A stretch of DNA of 64,000 nt from JAFAFN01 sp963707555 (GTDB lineage Bacteria; Actinomycetota; Acidimicrobiia; Acidimicrobiales; Microtrichaceae), in contig CAVPQM010000004.1 in the NCBI GenBank assembly GCA_963707555.1, positions 62,001 to 126,000 on the forward strand, given 5' to 3'. Below the pieces are notes generated by a model. That model was not told where the DNA came from and searched no databases. It saw nothing but the letters and a program-made list of their open reading frames with translations. This document shows positions 15,525 through 24,296 of this stretch, piece after piece (position 1 is the first letter of the stretch; every line of letters begins with the position of its first letter). Made by a program: the position numbers and the translations under genes.

Positions 15525-16415
15525 GTGTCGAGCGAGTGGAACGAGGCCCGGGTGTCGGAGACGTCGGAGTTGCCAGCCGGGTCGGAACCGTCAGGCGGGT
15601 CGGGGATGGCGCCCATCCTGCTGACCGAGGTCGTGGACCGGGTGGGCATCATCACGTTGAACCGGCCGGAGCGGCGCAACGCGCTCAACGGCCCGCTCGT
15701 CGCGGCGCTCGACGCGGCGGTGAAGTGGGCGGCCGAGGACCCCGAGGTGAAGGTGGTCGTGCTGACCGGCGCCGCGGCCGAGGGCCATCACGGCGGCTTC
15801 TGCGCCGGCGGTGACGTGAAGGACGCCTCCGGCCCCGGGATGGAGCTCGGCGTGCCGCCCCGCGCGCTCGAGGGCGACCTGGCCCGCCACGACCAGCACG
15901 CCGCGATGCTGCTGCACCTCATGCCGAAGCCGTCGATCGCGATGGTCGGTGGTCCGGCCGTGGGCGCGGGGTTCAGCCTGGCGGGCGCGTGCGACCTGCG
16001 CGTCGCCGCGGACGATGCACTGCTCTGCGCGGGCTTCGCTCCCAACGGGCTCTCCGGCGACTACGGCGGCACGGTCTTCTGGACCGAGATCGTCGGTACG
16101 GCGATGGCCCGCGAGCTCTACCTGCTCAACGAGCGGGTGACGGCCGACGACGCTGCTCGCCGCGGGATGGTGCACCGGGTGTTCCCGGCCGCGCAGCTGC
16201 GCGACGAGACGCTCGACCTGGCACGATCGCTGACCCGCATCCCGGCCGATCTGCTCGGGCGGGTCAAGCAGAACCTGAACGAGGCCGAGAGCGACCGGGC
16301 GCGGCGTCGCACGTTGTTCGCCCAGGAGACGACCAACCAGATCGAGGGTGTCGCCGCACGCACGGAGCGCGCCGCCGCGAGGCGAGCGGCGCGAGAGGCG
16401 GCGGACCCCACCTGA
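15525..16415 (+). CDS. Enoyl-CoA hydratase/isomerase family protein (crotonase)
   Basis: A second crotonase-fold enzyme, 296 residues from GTG 15525. The core begins at about residue 32 with GIITLNRPERRNALNG. The oxyanion-hole segments are HGGFCAGGDVKD and GPAVGAGFSLAGACDLRVA, and the C-terminus is long and Arg/Ala-rich. GTG 15525 is chosen because it sits 5 bases behind a TACCCT hexamer (leaderless). An ATG at 15606 would remove a disordered Ser/Glu/Gly-rich leader of 27 residues and is a serious alternative. It presumably hydrates the enoyl-CoA made by the divergently encoded dehydrogenase pair. Confidence 0.88.
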   Translation: MSSEWNEARVSETSELPAGSEPSGGSGMAPILLTEVVDRVGIITLNRPERRNALNGPLVAALDAAVKWAAEDPEVKVVVLTGAAAEGHHGGFCAGGDVKDASGPGMELGVPPRALEGDLARHDQHAAMLLHLMPKPSIAMVGGPAVGAGFSLAGACDLRVAADDALLCAGFAPNGLSGDYGGTVFWTEIVGTAMARELYLLNERVTADDAARRGMVHRVFPAAQLRDETLDLARSLTRIPADLLGRVKQNLNEAESDRARRRTLFAQETTNQIEGVAARTERAAARRAAREAADPT

Positions 16416-16472
16416 CATCAGGCGCCCAGGGCGAGCCCCGACGCCAGGCGGGTCGACCCGGGCCGACGGCTG

Positions 16473-17756
16473 TCACTGCTTGCCGGCCGCGCGGCGCTCC
16501 TGCTCGATCTCGCCGTGGCGACCCATCAGCTCGACCGCGTGTCGGGCCAGTTCGGCCGGCGGCTCGGGCAGCAGCACGGCGCCGCGCTCGCGACTCGGCA
16601 GCGCGACCGTGGCGGTGCCGGGGCAGGTGACGACGTCACGTTGGTTGGTGCCGCGCATCTCGATGTCGACGAGGTGCAGGCCGTCCTCGACGCGCGTCGC
16701 GACGACCTCGCCGGTGATGAAGTGGGTGTCGCCGATGTAGTTGAACTTCCGGATCTCGCTCGACTGGGTCACGAGCCAGCCGTCGTCGCCCATCCAGTCG
16801 GTGAGGAAGTGCGACAGATGGCAGTCGCGCATGACCCCGTAGTCGTAGGCCATGGGGTTGCCGATCGCCTGGGCCCAGGCGGAGTCCCAGTGCACGCGTT
16901 GCGCGACGTCGGGCACGCCGTACTCGTTCTTCACATAGAACGGCGCGATCCGCTGGCGGTTCTTGTGGGCGATGCGGTTCGAGCACGGTGCGTACGGCAC
17001 GAAGCCGTAGCCGCCGGCGTGGAAGACGATCATGTCGGTCTCGGTCAGCGGGCCCTTCGCCATCGGCGTGATCACGTCGCCGACGGTCACGTCCTCCCAC
17101 CAACGGGTCTCGCCGCCCTGGACGTGCTCGTTGGCGTAGACCTGTTCGATCTCGGCCATGTCCTCGTCGGTGTACGTGGCGGGTTCGATCGCGGTGTACT
17201 TGCCCTTCTCCCGCGCCGTCTTGCGCTCGGTGTGGATGGCGAGCGTGCGTGAGATCGCCACGATCTCTGCGCGTTGGTTGATCTTCACGCTCACGTAGGT
17301 GACGAGCACCGACCGCTCGGCGAACTCGGACTGCTTCTCGACCACCGACTCGGTCCCGCCGAAGCTGTAGAGCTTGTCGCCGGCGTAGACCGGTCGGTAC
17401 CAGTCCCACGTGCTGCCGGACACGAAGACGTGGATGCCTCGGAACGACGGTCGCTTGAGCTTCTCGGCCGGCGGGTCGCCGTAGAGCGGCTTGTTGAGTC
17501 CGATCGGGATCATCGGCGGCGCGATCTGGGCGCCCCAGCGGGTCGACTCGCCGTAGACCTCGGAGTTGAACAGCGGGTTGTCGTCGCCGTAGCTGCGGGC
17601 GAAGTTCCGCATGGCGTCGTGGGTCGCCTCGGTGAGGTGCTCACGTGCGGTCGACGGCATGTACCGGCCGACGAGCGCCTTGGCCCGCTCGATGTCCTCC
17701 TCCTTGAAGGAGTAGTCGGTGGCCTTCTCGAACTCTGCGGACGTGGTCGTGGACAT
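16473..17756 (-). CDS. Double-hotdog MaoC-type acyl-CoA hydratase
   Basis: A 427-residue protein with two hotdog domains: an N-terminal MaoC-like/FAS1-dehydratase half (about 30-190, with FVSGSTWDWYRPVYAGDKL) and a C-terminal half (about 215-400, with YDYGVMRDCHLSHFLTDWM and the GDTHFITGEVV strand). Such fused proteins hydrate bulky enoyl-CoAs and replace the separate ChsH1/ChsH2-MaoC arrangement. Conserved aromatic and acidic positions are kept, but I cannot assign the catalytic Asp/His pair with certainty. The ATG at 17756 has a GGAGCGAG site, and the promoter element lies 39 bases further up. It is convergent with the crotonase at 15525-16415; the gap holds only a 12-bp palindrome at 16449-16460. 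Confidence 0.82.
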   Translation of the reverse strand: MSTTTSAEFEKATDYSFKEEDIERAKALVGRYMPSTAREHLTEATHDAMRNFARSYGDDNPLFNSEVYGESTRWGAQIAPPMIPIGLNKPLYGDPPAEKLKRPSFRGIHVFVSGSTWDWYRPVYAGDKLYSFGGTESVVEKQSEFAERSVLVTYVSVKINQRAEIVAISRTLAIHTERKTAREKGKYTAIEPATYTDEDMAEIEQVYANEHVQGGETRWWEDVTVGDVITPMAKGPLTETDMIVFHAGGYGFVPYAPCSNRIAHKNRQRIAPFYVKNEYGVPDVAQRVHWDSAWAQAIGNPMAYDYGVMRDCHLSHFLTDWMGDDGWLVTQSSEIRKFNYIGDTHFITGEVVATRVEDGLHLVDIEMRGTNQRDVVTCPGTATVALPSRERGAVLLPEPPAELARHAVELMGRHGEIEQERRAAGKQ

Positions 17757-17794
17757 CTCGCTCCTTCGGCGCCGCTCCTCGCGAGAGGGCGGTA

Positions 17795-17804
17795 GAGGAT
17801 ACTT
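17795..17804 (-). promoter_or_regulatory. GAGTATACTC-like element upstream of the double-hotdog hydratase
   Basis: The minus strand reads GAAAAGTATCCTCTACC, with TATCCT as the candidate -10. It shares the purine-rich left side and the CTC tail of the other elements. Confidence 0.45.
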
Positions 17805-17836
17805 TTCTCGCTGGAACCGGACGGACTGCTGGGCGG

Positions 17837-18721
17837 TCAGAGGCCGGCGCCGCGGCGTGCCTTGATCAGTGCGCCGCCGTCGATGCCGATCTGCTGGCCG
17901 GTGATGAACCGAGACTCGTCGCTCGCGAGGAACAGGGCGAGGTTCGCGACGTCCTCGGGCTCGACGTAGGGGATGGGCATCGCCTGGAAGAAGGTGAACG
18001 TCAGCTCGGCATCCTCACGGGTGGGCTGCTCCAGGTCCGGGCGGAACAGCCGGTACAGGCCGTCGTTGTGCAGGAGGTGCGTGTTGCAGTTCGACGGGTG
18101 CATGGCGTTGATGCGGATGAGGCGCGGTGCCAGGTGCAGCGCGAGCTCCTCGACGTAGCTGACGATCGTCCGCTTCGCCCAGCCGTAGCCCGCGCCGCCG
18201 GGACCCATGATCGGGTTGTCGGCAGCTCCGGGAACCAGCCCCGCGGTGGAGCCGGTGACGATGATCGAGGACCCGTCGGGCAGGTGGGGGATGGAGACCG
18301 ACACGGTGTTCATGACGCCGACGAGGTCGACGTCGGCGGCGTCGACGAAGTCGCCGACCTGTGGGTCGCCCATCGCCATCGGCAGGATGCCCGCGTTGGC
18401 GACCACGACGTCGAGCCCGCCGAGCTCGGACGTGCCGGCGTCGATCGCGTCGCGCAGCGCGACGCGATCGCGCACGTCGACCTTGCCGGTGACGACACGG
18501 CGGTCGAGCTGCTCGACCAGGCGCTGGGTCTCGGCGAGGTCCTCGGGGGTGGCCAACGGGTAGGGGTTCGAGTCGATCTGCTCGCACAGGTCGAGTGCGA
18601 TGATGTCCGCGCCCTCTTGCGCGAAGCGGACGGCGTGGGCGCGACCCTGACCACGTGCGGCACCGGTGATCACCGCCACCTTCCCCTCGAGACGACGGGA
18701 CCCCTCGGGTGAACTGGACAT
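17837..18721 (-). CDS. Mycofactocin-type short-chain dehydrogenase/reductase
   Basis: A 294-residue SDR. Glycine motif ITGAARGQGRAHAVRFA at the start, NAGI in the middle, a Ser in IIVTGSTAGL and the catalytic YGWAK (YxxxK). The ARGQGR..HA signature, EGADIIALDLCE and the inserted YPLATPEDLAET segment mark the subfamily whose NAD is held internally and re-oxidised by the peptide cofactor mycofactocin. It probably oxidises a hydroxyl group on the pathway intermediate. The ATG at 18721 is chosen because the SDR fold begins there; the longer frame runs antisense into the P450. The promoter element is at 18797-18806. No mycofactocin biosynthesis gene is in the window. Confidence 0.87.
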   Translation of the reverse strand: MSSSPEGSRRLEGKVAVITGAARGQGRAHAVRFAQEGADIIALDLCEQIDSNPYPLATPEDLAETQRLVEQLDRRVVTGKVDVRDRVALRDAIDAGTSELGGLDVVVANAGILPMAMGDPQVGDFVDAADVDLVGVMNTVSVSIPHLPDGSSIIVTGSTAGLVPGAADNPIMGPGGAGYGWAKRTIVSYVEELALHLAPRLIRINAMHPSNCNTHLLHNDGLYRLFRPDLEQPTREDAELTFTFFQAMPIPYVEPEDVANLALFLASDESRFITGQQIGIDGGALIKARRGAGL

Positions 18722-18796
18722 GGCGCTCCTCTGGTCTGCGTCGCCGAACTGCGCCGCCGATCTGTGTCGCCGGACCCCCTGGCGACATCGAGAGAT

Positions 18797-18806
18797 CAGT
18801 CTACTC
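18797..18806 (-). promoter_or_regulatory. GAGTATACTC-like element upstream of the SDR
   Basis: The minus strand reads AAAAGAGTAGACTGATC, with TAGACT as the candidate -10, 75 bases before the SDR ATG. It faces the companion element at 18832-18841, giving a back-to-back divergent promoter region. Confidence 0.45.
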
Positions 18807-18831
18807 TTTTCCCGGCGCGACTCGCGGAAAA

Positions 18832-18841
18832 GGGTATGCTC
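18832..18841 (+). promoter_or_regulatory. GGGTATGCTC element; leaderless promoter of the P450
   Basis: GAAAAGGGTATGCTCAATC holds TATGCT (18835-18840), ending 8 bases before the P450 ATG at 18849. Both the left purine run and the CTCAAT tail match the other members of the set. Confidence 0.55.
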
Positions 18842-18848
18842 AATCTCG

Positions 18849-20104
18849 ATGTCATCAGGCACTGTGTCGTCAGGTGGTGGGGTCGCCACGGACCTCTTCG
18901 ACGAGGTCATGTTCCGGAACCCACACCCGCACTACCGGGAGCTGCGCGAGCGCCGTCCGGTGTCAGCGGCGCGCACCACGTCGCTCGGCCCGAAGGGCAC
19001 GTTGCTGCTCACCCGCTACGACGACGTGATGACGTTGCACACCGACGGGCGCTTCTCGAGCCAGCCGGAGCGCATGTCGCCGCTGCGCGAACGGCTGCTG
19101 CCACGCTTCGCCCAGCTGCTGCTCGACAGCATGGTCTTCAAGGACGAGCCCGACCACACCCGGCTGCGCCGACTGGTGAACCGGGCGTTCACGCCGAAGA
19201 TGGTCGCCGGGCATGCAGGACGACATCGAGTCGGTGCTCGACTCGTTGCTCGACGACATCGCCGCCAAGTCCGCTCGCGGTGAGACGGTCGACCTGGTCG
19301 GCGAACTCGCCGTGCCGCTCCCGCTCACGGTCATCGCGACAGATGCTCGGGGTGGGTGAGTCCGACCGCGACGAGTTCCACGACATCGTCCAGCGCTTCA
19401 CCGACCTGCCCTGCGACGGGTGCCGGCGCCTGAAGGCCATCCCGCTCGGGCGACGCCTCATGCGGATCATCGACCGCCTCGCTGACGACGCCCGTCGACA
19501 TCCCGACGACCGGATCGTGAGCGCTCTCGTGCGGGTCAACGACTCCGACGGCGACCGGCTCAGCGACGCCGAGGTCGCGTCGATGGTGTTCCTCCTGCTC
19601 TTCGCCGGGCACGACACCACCTCGGGTCTGATCAGCACCGGCGTGCATGCGCTGCTCGAGCACCCCGACCAGTTCGCACTGCTGCGGGAGCAGCCGGAGC
19701 TGGCTCGCTCGACGGCGGTCGAGGAGCTGCTGCGGTACTGCAGCCCGGTGGCGTGCGGTGCCGTGCGCTGGCTCACCGACGATGTCGAGCTGAGCGGCAC
19801 GATGGTCCCCGCCGGCAGCCCCGTGCTCGGCATGATCCTGTCGGCGAACCGCGACGATGAGCACTTCGCCGACCCGGACGTGCTCGACCTGACCCGCGAT
19901 CCCAACCCGCACGTGGCGTTCGCGTTCGGCGCGCACTACTGCCTGGGCAACACGCTGGCGCGACTCGAAGGCCGCTCGGCGTTCGAAGGACTCGCCCGGC
20001 GGTTCTCCGAGGTGCGTCTCGTGCCCGGTGTCGAGCTGACCTACAAGCCCACCCAGTCGCTGCGAGGGCTGCGGTCCCTGCCGGTGCAGATGCAGCCGAC
20101 CTGA
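18849..20104 (+). pseudogene. Cytochrome P450 with two apparent +1 frameshifts
   Basis: A bacterial class I P450 whose pieces occupy three frames. The N-terminal part (to AFTPKMVAG, about 19204) is frame 1, a middle stretch (MQDDIESVLDSLLDD through LTVIA, about 19206-19338) is shifted by one extra base, and the rest (MLGVGESDRDEF onward) by another. Reading across gives a full-length enzyme: I-helix LLFAGHDTTSG, ExxR in EELLRYCSP, and heme loop FAFGAHYCLGNTLAR with the ligand Cys. All domains survive and codon use stays normal, so either the gene died very recently or the two shifts are sequence errors. It is divergent from the mycofactocin SDR. A hydroxylation role at the start of the pathway is inferred. 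Confidence 0.8.
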
Positions 20105-20357
20105 TCGACGGTCGTCATCGGGGCAGCGTCAGCTCGCCGGTGGCCGGGCGTCGAGCGCGGCTGCGCCTCGAGGAGTCCGCACCGATCGAATCGGCCGAGC
20201 GTCAGCGGATCCTCGATGCCGGTGTCGTGCTCGACGACTGCACGACCACGACGACGTCGAACTCGTGGTCGACCTGGCACGACTCGCGGGAGTAGTCCTG
20301 CCCGCCACGCTCGGAGAACTTTCTTCAGGCGGCGGTCGACCGCGTCGAACGAGTCGT
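20105..20357. other. Gene-poor gap of 253 bases, possibly a decayed reading frame
   Basis: No convincing gene. On the plus strand, phrases such as AERQRILDAGVVLDD (from a GTG near 20140) and, in another frame, VELVVDLARLAGVVLPATL look protein-like, but they are interrupted. I cannot assign a family. No clear terminator or promoter is visible. Confidence 0.3.
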
Positions 20358-20960
20358 ATGCAACGAACGATCCGACGCCTCTCGATGACCGGTCTACTGC
20401 TGGCGACCCTCGTCGTCTCCGGCTGCGTGGTGTCGCCGCCGCCGAGCCTGTCCGTGGAGCCCGGCGACGGTCGTGTGAGGGTGAGCTTCGATCCGGCACC
20501 GGGCTCGCTCGACCACGAGGTGAGGGCGATGCCCGGCGAGATCAAGGAGATCGCCCAAGGGCCGACGATCAGCCTCGGTGGTCTCACGAACGGCGTCGAG
20601 TACACGATCTCGGTGCGTTCCCGGAGCCGGGCGGGCAACTGGAGCGGCTGGACCGACCACTCCCAGCCGGTGGTCCCGAGGGGAGCTCCACAGGCGCCGA
20701 GCGTCACCGGCGTGCACGGCGTGGTGTCCCTCGATGGCTGTTCGGCACGTGTGGCGTTCACGCCGGGCTCCGACGGCGGGTCCCGGGTCATTCGCTACGA
20801 GGTCCGGACGTCGCCAGGATCCTCGGTCGTCACCGGCACCGGTTCCCCGATCGTGGTGCCGGGTCTGGTGGCCCACACGTCGTACGACGTCACGGTCACC
20901 GCGGTGAACGCCGTGGGTGCCAGTCGGCCATCGGCAGTGCTCCGGGCCGTGTGCAGCTGA
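20358..20960 (+). CDS. Small lipoprotein with two fibronectin type III-like domains
   Basis: A 200-residue secreted lipoprotein. The N-terminus is a signal peptide (two Arg near the start, then GLLLATLVVSGC) with a lipobox Cys at residue 25. Two beta-sandwich repeats follow: about 33-110 (LTNGVEYTISVRSRSRAGNWSGW) and about 115-200 (HTSYDVTVTAVNAVGASRPS), both typical of fibronectin III strands. No enzyme motif is visible. A longer in-frame start upstream would bury the signal peptide and is rejected. It probably acts as a surface adhesion or spacer protein; there is no operon partner. Confidence 0.78.
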   Translation: MQRTIRRLSMTGLLLATLVVSGCVVSPPPSLSVEPGDGRVRVSFDPAPGSLDHEVRAMPGEIKEIAQGPTISLGGLTNGVEYTISVRSRSRAGNWSGWTDHSQPVVPRGAPQAPSVTGVHGVVSLDGCSARVAFTPGSDGGSRVIRYEVRTSPGSSVVTGTGSPIVVPGLVAHTSYDVTVTAVNAVGASRPSAVLRAVCS

Positions 20961-21083
20961 CCCGCGGATGATCCGGGCCAGCGGTCGCAGCCCGGGAACG
21001 GGACGTCGTCGTGAGGTAGGCTCGTCGGCTGGTGTGCCGGGAAGACTGGTCGGCGTGGCCTGTTCGCGTCACCGGGAGTCACC

Positions 21084-23458
21084 CTGCCCACCGTCACCGC
21101 TGTCGTCCTGATCGTCACGTGCGTCGCATCGGTGATCGCCGCGCGTCCGGGGACCCGAGCGCTGGTCGCCGCCGCCGCAGCGGCGTTCGCCGCGCTGCTC
21201 TGGGGGCTGCAGGCACAGGCCTCGCTCGGCCCCGGTGAGTCGCTGAGCGGGTCGTGGTCGTGGGTGCCGCAACTCGGGCTCGAGATGGCGTTCCGGTTCG
21301 ACGCGCTGACGTTCGTCATGTGGACGCTGATCGCCGGGATCGGTGTGCTGGTGTTCCTCTACTCGGCGTCGTACAGGTCGCCGGGCGCCGGCCTCGGACG
21401 GTTCGTCGCGACGATGCTGTTGTTCGCGGTGGCGATGCTCGGCGTCGTCTCCGCGGACAACCTGCTGGCCCTGTTCGTGTGCTGGGAGCTGACGTCGGTC
21501 TCGTCGTTCCTGCTCATCGGCACGAACGACGAGCAAGGCCGGGGCGCGGTCGGGTGCGCTGCAGGCGCTGCTGATCACCGGTGCCGGCGGACTCGCGATG
21601 CTCGGCGGCTTCGTGCTGCTCGGCAGCGCCGCCGGCACGTACTCCATCTCCGGGCTGCTCGCCGATCCACCTCGGGGACGGCACGGTCGACGCGGCGGTG
21701 GTGCTGGTGCTGCTCGGGGCGTTGACGAAGTCGGCGCAGGTGCCGTTCCACTCGTGGCTGCCACGGGCGATGAACGCACCGACGCCGGTCAGCGCGTACC
21801 TGCACTCGGCCACGATGGTGAACGCCGGTGTGTACCTGGTGGCCCGACTGTCGCCGGCGTTCGCGGACGTCGGAGCGTGGCGGCCGATCGTCATCGGGTG
21901 CGGCGCGGCGTCGCTGCTGGTCGGCGGCTACCGAGCGCTGCGCCAGCACGACCTGAAGCTCGTGCTGGCGTACAGCACGATCAGCCAGCTCGGACTGATG
22001 ATGGTGCTCTTCGGCGTGGGGACCGAGGCGGCGACGTTCGCCGGGGTGACGCTGCTGATCGCACACGGCGTGTTCAAGGCGGCGCTGTTCATGGTCGTCG
22101 GGGTGATCGACCACCGGACCCGCACCCGTGACCTGAGGGTGCTCGACGGGCTGGGGCGCGCGTGGCCGGGCGTCACCGCGGTGGCGGTCGTCGCGGCGGC
22201 GTCGATGGCAGGTCTGCCGCCGCTGCTCGGGTTCGTCGCCAAGGAGGAGTCGCTGGCGTCGCTGGCGTCGATCGAGGCCGGGTGGGGGATGCCGCTGACG
22301 GTCGTGGTGGTGTGCGGATCGATGATGACCGTCGCCTACAGCGCCAGATTCGTGTGGGGTGCCTGCGGGCCGCGCCAGGTCGACACCGTGCGCGACCAGG
22401 ACTACCGCGCACCGTCGACGGTCGTGCCGTCGCCGTGGTTCGTCGCACCCGCCGCGATCCTGGCCGCGGCGAGCCTGGTGTGCGGCCTCGCCCCCGGCAT
22501 CGTCGGTGGAGCGATCGAGCGCGCCGTCGCGACGATGTGGACGACGAGCGGTCACCAGGTGGCGTTGTGGCACGGCGTCACGGTGGCGTTGGGGCTGTCG
22601 GTCGTCGCGATCGTCGGGGGTGGCGTGCTGTTCTGGCAGCGGCGGCGCATCGAGCGCTGGCAGGCAGCGGTGCCGGCACTGCCGAGCGCCCAGGGCGGTT
22701 ACGAGGGATCGCTCAAGGGCGTGCTGCAGGGCGCGGACGTGGTGACCGGCGTGGTGCAGAACGGGTCGCTGCCGGTGTACCTCGGCGTGATCCTGACGAC
22801 GTTCGCGATCGCCGCCGGCGTGCCGCTCCTGGCCGGCGTCGACCTGCCGCCGCTGCGGCTCGCAGCGTCACCGTTGCAGCTGCTGGTGGGCGTGATCGTC
22901 GTCGTGGCGGCCTGCGCCGCCGCGCTGGCCCGGCAACGGTTCGCCGCGGTCCTGCTCGTCGGCGTGGTCGGCTACGGGATGGCCGGCCTCTACCTGATCC
23001 AGGGGGCGCCGGACCTGGCGATCACGCAGCTGCTGATCGAGACACTCGGGATCGTCGTCTTCGTCCTGGTGGTGCGTCACCTTCCCGCTCGTTTCGAGCG
23101 TGTGCCGCTGCGCGGCTCGCAGCTGCCGCGCGCTGCCGTCGCGGTCGTCGCGGCGACCGTCGTGTTCGCCGTGACGGTCGCGGTCGCCGGGCGGACGGAC
23201 CGCACCGTGGCCGAGGAGTACGTCGCCCGCTCGTCGCCGGACGGTGGCGGCAACAACGTCGTCAACGTGATCATCGTGGACTTCCGGGCGTTCGACACCC
23301 TCGGCGAGATCACCGTGCTGGTCGTCGCTGCCCTGGGGGTGGCGACGCTCGTCGGTGCGTCGCGCAGGTCGACACGTCGCCGCCCCGAGGGCCACGACGG
23401 GTCGGGCGGGACAGGCGAGTCGGGCGGGACGGGCGACGTGGGCGAGGTCGTGCCGTGA
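21084..23458 (+). pseudogene. mrpA: MrpA, large Na+/H+ antiporter subunit, with two apparent +1 frameshifts and uncertain start
   Basis: NuoL-like, proton-translocating subunit of the Mrp (Mnh/Sha) multisubunit Na+/H+ antiporter. Reading through one extra base near 21553 and another near 21663 gives a full protein. It has an N-terminal membrane helix, the antiporter core (LFVCWELTSVSSFLLIGTND, ALLITGAGGLAMLGGF, KSAQVPFHSWLPRAM, YLHSATMVNAGVYL, STISQLGLMM), then a C-terminal DUF4040 and MnhB-like part (YLIQGAPDLAITQLLIE, VNVIIVDFRAFDTLGEI). The start is unclear: the first helix runs back to about 21084, GTG 21132 is the first standard in-frame start, and a TAGGCT hexamer lies at 21017. The stop overlaps mrpB. 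Intact downstream genes make sequence error more likely than decay. Confidence 0.82.
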
Positions 23459-23910
23459 GCCGGCGATCGCTGATCCTCTCGGCGTGTGTCCGGGCGGAGT
23501 TCCACACGCTGCTGCTCATCTCGGTGTACCTGCTGCTCGCCGGGCACAACCAGCCGGGCGGTGGGTTCGCCGGAGGACTCGTCGCTGCAGCCGCGGCCAG
23601 CCTGCGCTTCGCCGCGGACGGCCCCGACGCCGTTCGGCGCTCCTTCCCGTTCGACCCGTTCCGCCTGCTCGGGCTCGGGCTGACCGTGGCACTCGTGGCG
23701 GCGGTCGCTCCGCTCGCGTTCGGGTCGGCGCTGCTCGAGAGCGCATCGACCGAGCTGCAGCTCCCGCTGCTCGGGACCGCCAAGGTGTCGTCGGTGCTCG
23801 CGTTCGACACCGGCGTGTACCTGGTCGTCGTCGGCGCGGCGCTGGTGCTGCTGGAGCAGTTCGGTGGTGTCGGCGCGCCGGGCGGGACCGACGACGGAGG
23901 GTCGCGATGA
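23455..23910 (+). CDS. mrpB: MrpB, Na+/H+ antiporter subunit
   Basis: A 151-residue membrane protein of the MnhB family, a small accessory subunit of the Mrp antiporter. Four hydrophobic segments are visible; the signature NQPGGGFAGGLVAAAA after the first helix is diagnostic. GTG 23455 overlaps the mrpA stop by 4 bp, and its own stop overlaps mrpC by 4 bp, so the operon is translationally coupled. The intact frame right after the broken mrpA supports an active operon. Confidence 0.92.
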   Translation: MSRRSLILSACVRAEFHTLLLISVYLLLAGHNQPGGGFAGGLVAAAAASLRFAADGPDAVRRSFPFDPFRLLGLGLTVALVAAVAPLAFGSALLESASTELQLPLLGTAKVSSVLAFDTGVYLVVVGAALVLLEQFGGVGAPGGTDDGGSR

Positions 23911-24296
23911 TCGTCGTGCCGGCGTTCGTCGCCGCGGTGCTCTTCGGGCTGGGTGTGTTCCTGCTCCTGCAGCGCACCTTGACCCGCATCATCGTCGGCC
24001 TGGCGTTGCTCGCACACTCGGCGAACCTGCTGGTGGTCATCGCCGGTGGCGGCCCGGGTGTCGCCCCCTTCGTCGATCGCATCTCCGGGACCGACACCGT
24101 CGTCGACCCGCTGCCGCAGGCGATGGCGCTGACGGCGATCGTCATCGCGTTCGCGGTCACGTCGTTCCTGCTGGCCCTCGCGTACCGCGGGTGGGTCCAG
24201 CGTGGTGACGACGACGTCGAGGACGACCTCGAGGACCGACGGATCGCTCGGCTCGGCAGCGACGACCTGCGGCGCTGGTGGAGGAGGCTCCGATGA
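23907..24296 (+). CDS. mrpC: MrpC, Na+/H+ antiporter subunit (NuoK-like)
   Basis: A 129-residue NuoK-like subunit with three membrane helices (VPAFVAAVLFGLGVFLLL, a central LLAHSANLLVVIAGG and ALTAIVIAFAVTSFLLALAY). The conserved DPLPQAMALTAIVI motif of MnhC/NuoK proteins is present. A charged cytoplasmic tail (DDDVEDDLEDRR) extends the C-terminus. ATG 23907 overlaps the mrpB stop, and the gene end overlaps the mrpD start (ATGA). Confidence 0.93.
   Translation: MIVVPAFVAAVLFGLGVFLLLQRTLTRIIVGLALLAHSANLLVVIAGGGPGVAPFVDRISGTDTVVDPLPQAMALTAIVIAFAVTSFLLALAYRGWVQRGDDDVEDDLEDRRIARLGSDDLRRWWRRLR

Noticed and set aside
3134..18841. KstR or KstR2 operators controlling the catabolic island
   Set aside because: I found no AAC..GTT-type or CAAG..CTTG-type dyads in the promoter gaps; the shared element is different.
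18849..20104. Programmed ribosomal frameshifting in the P450 and mrpA
   Set aside because: The shifts are in unrelated genes at unrelated sequences, with no slippery heptamer or common downstream structure.
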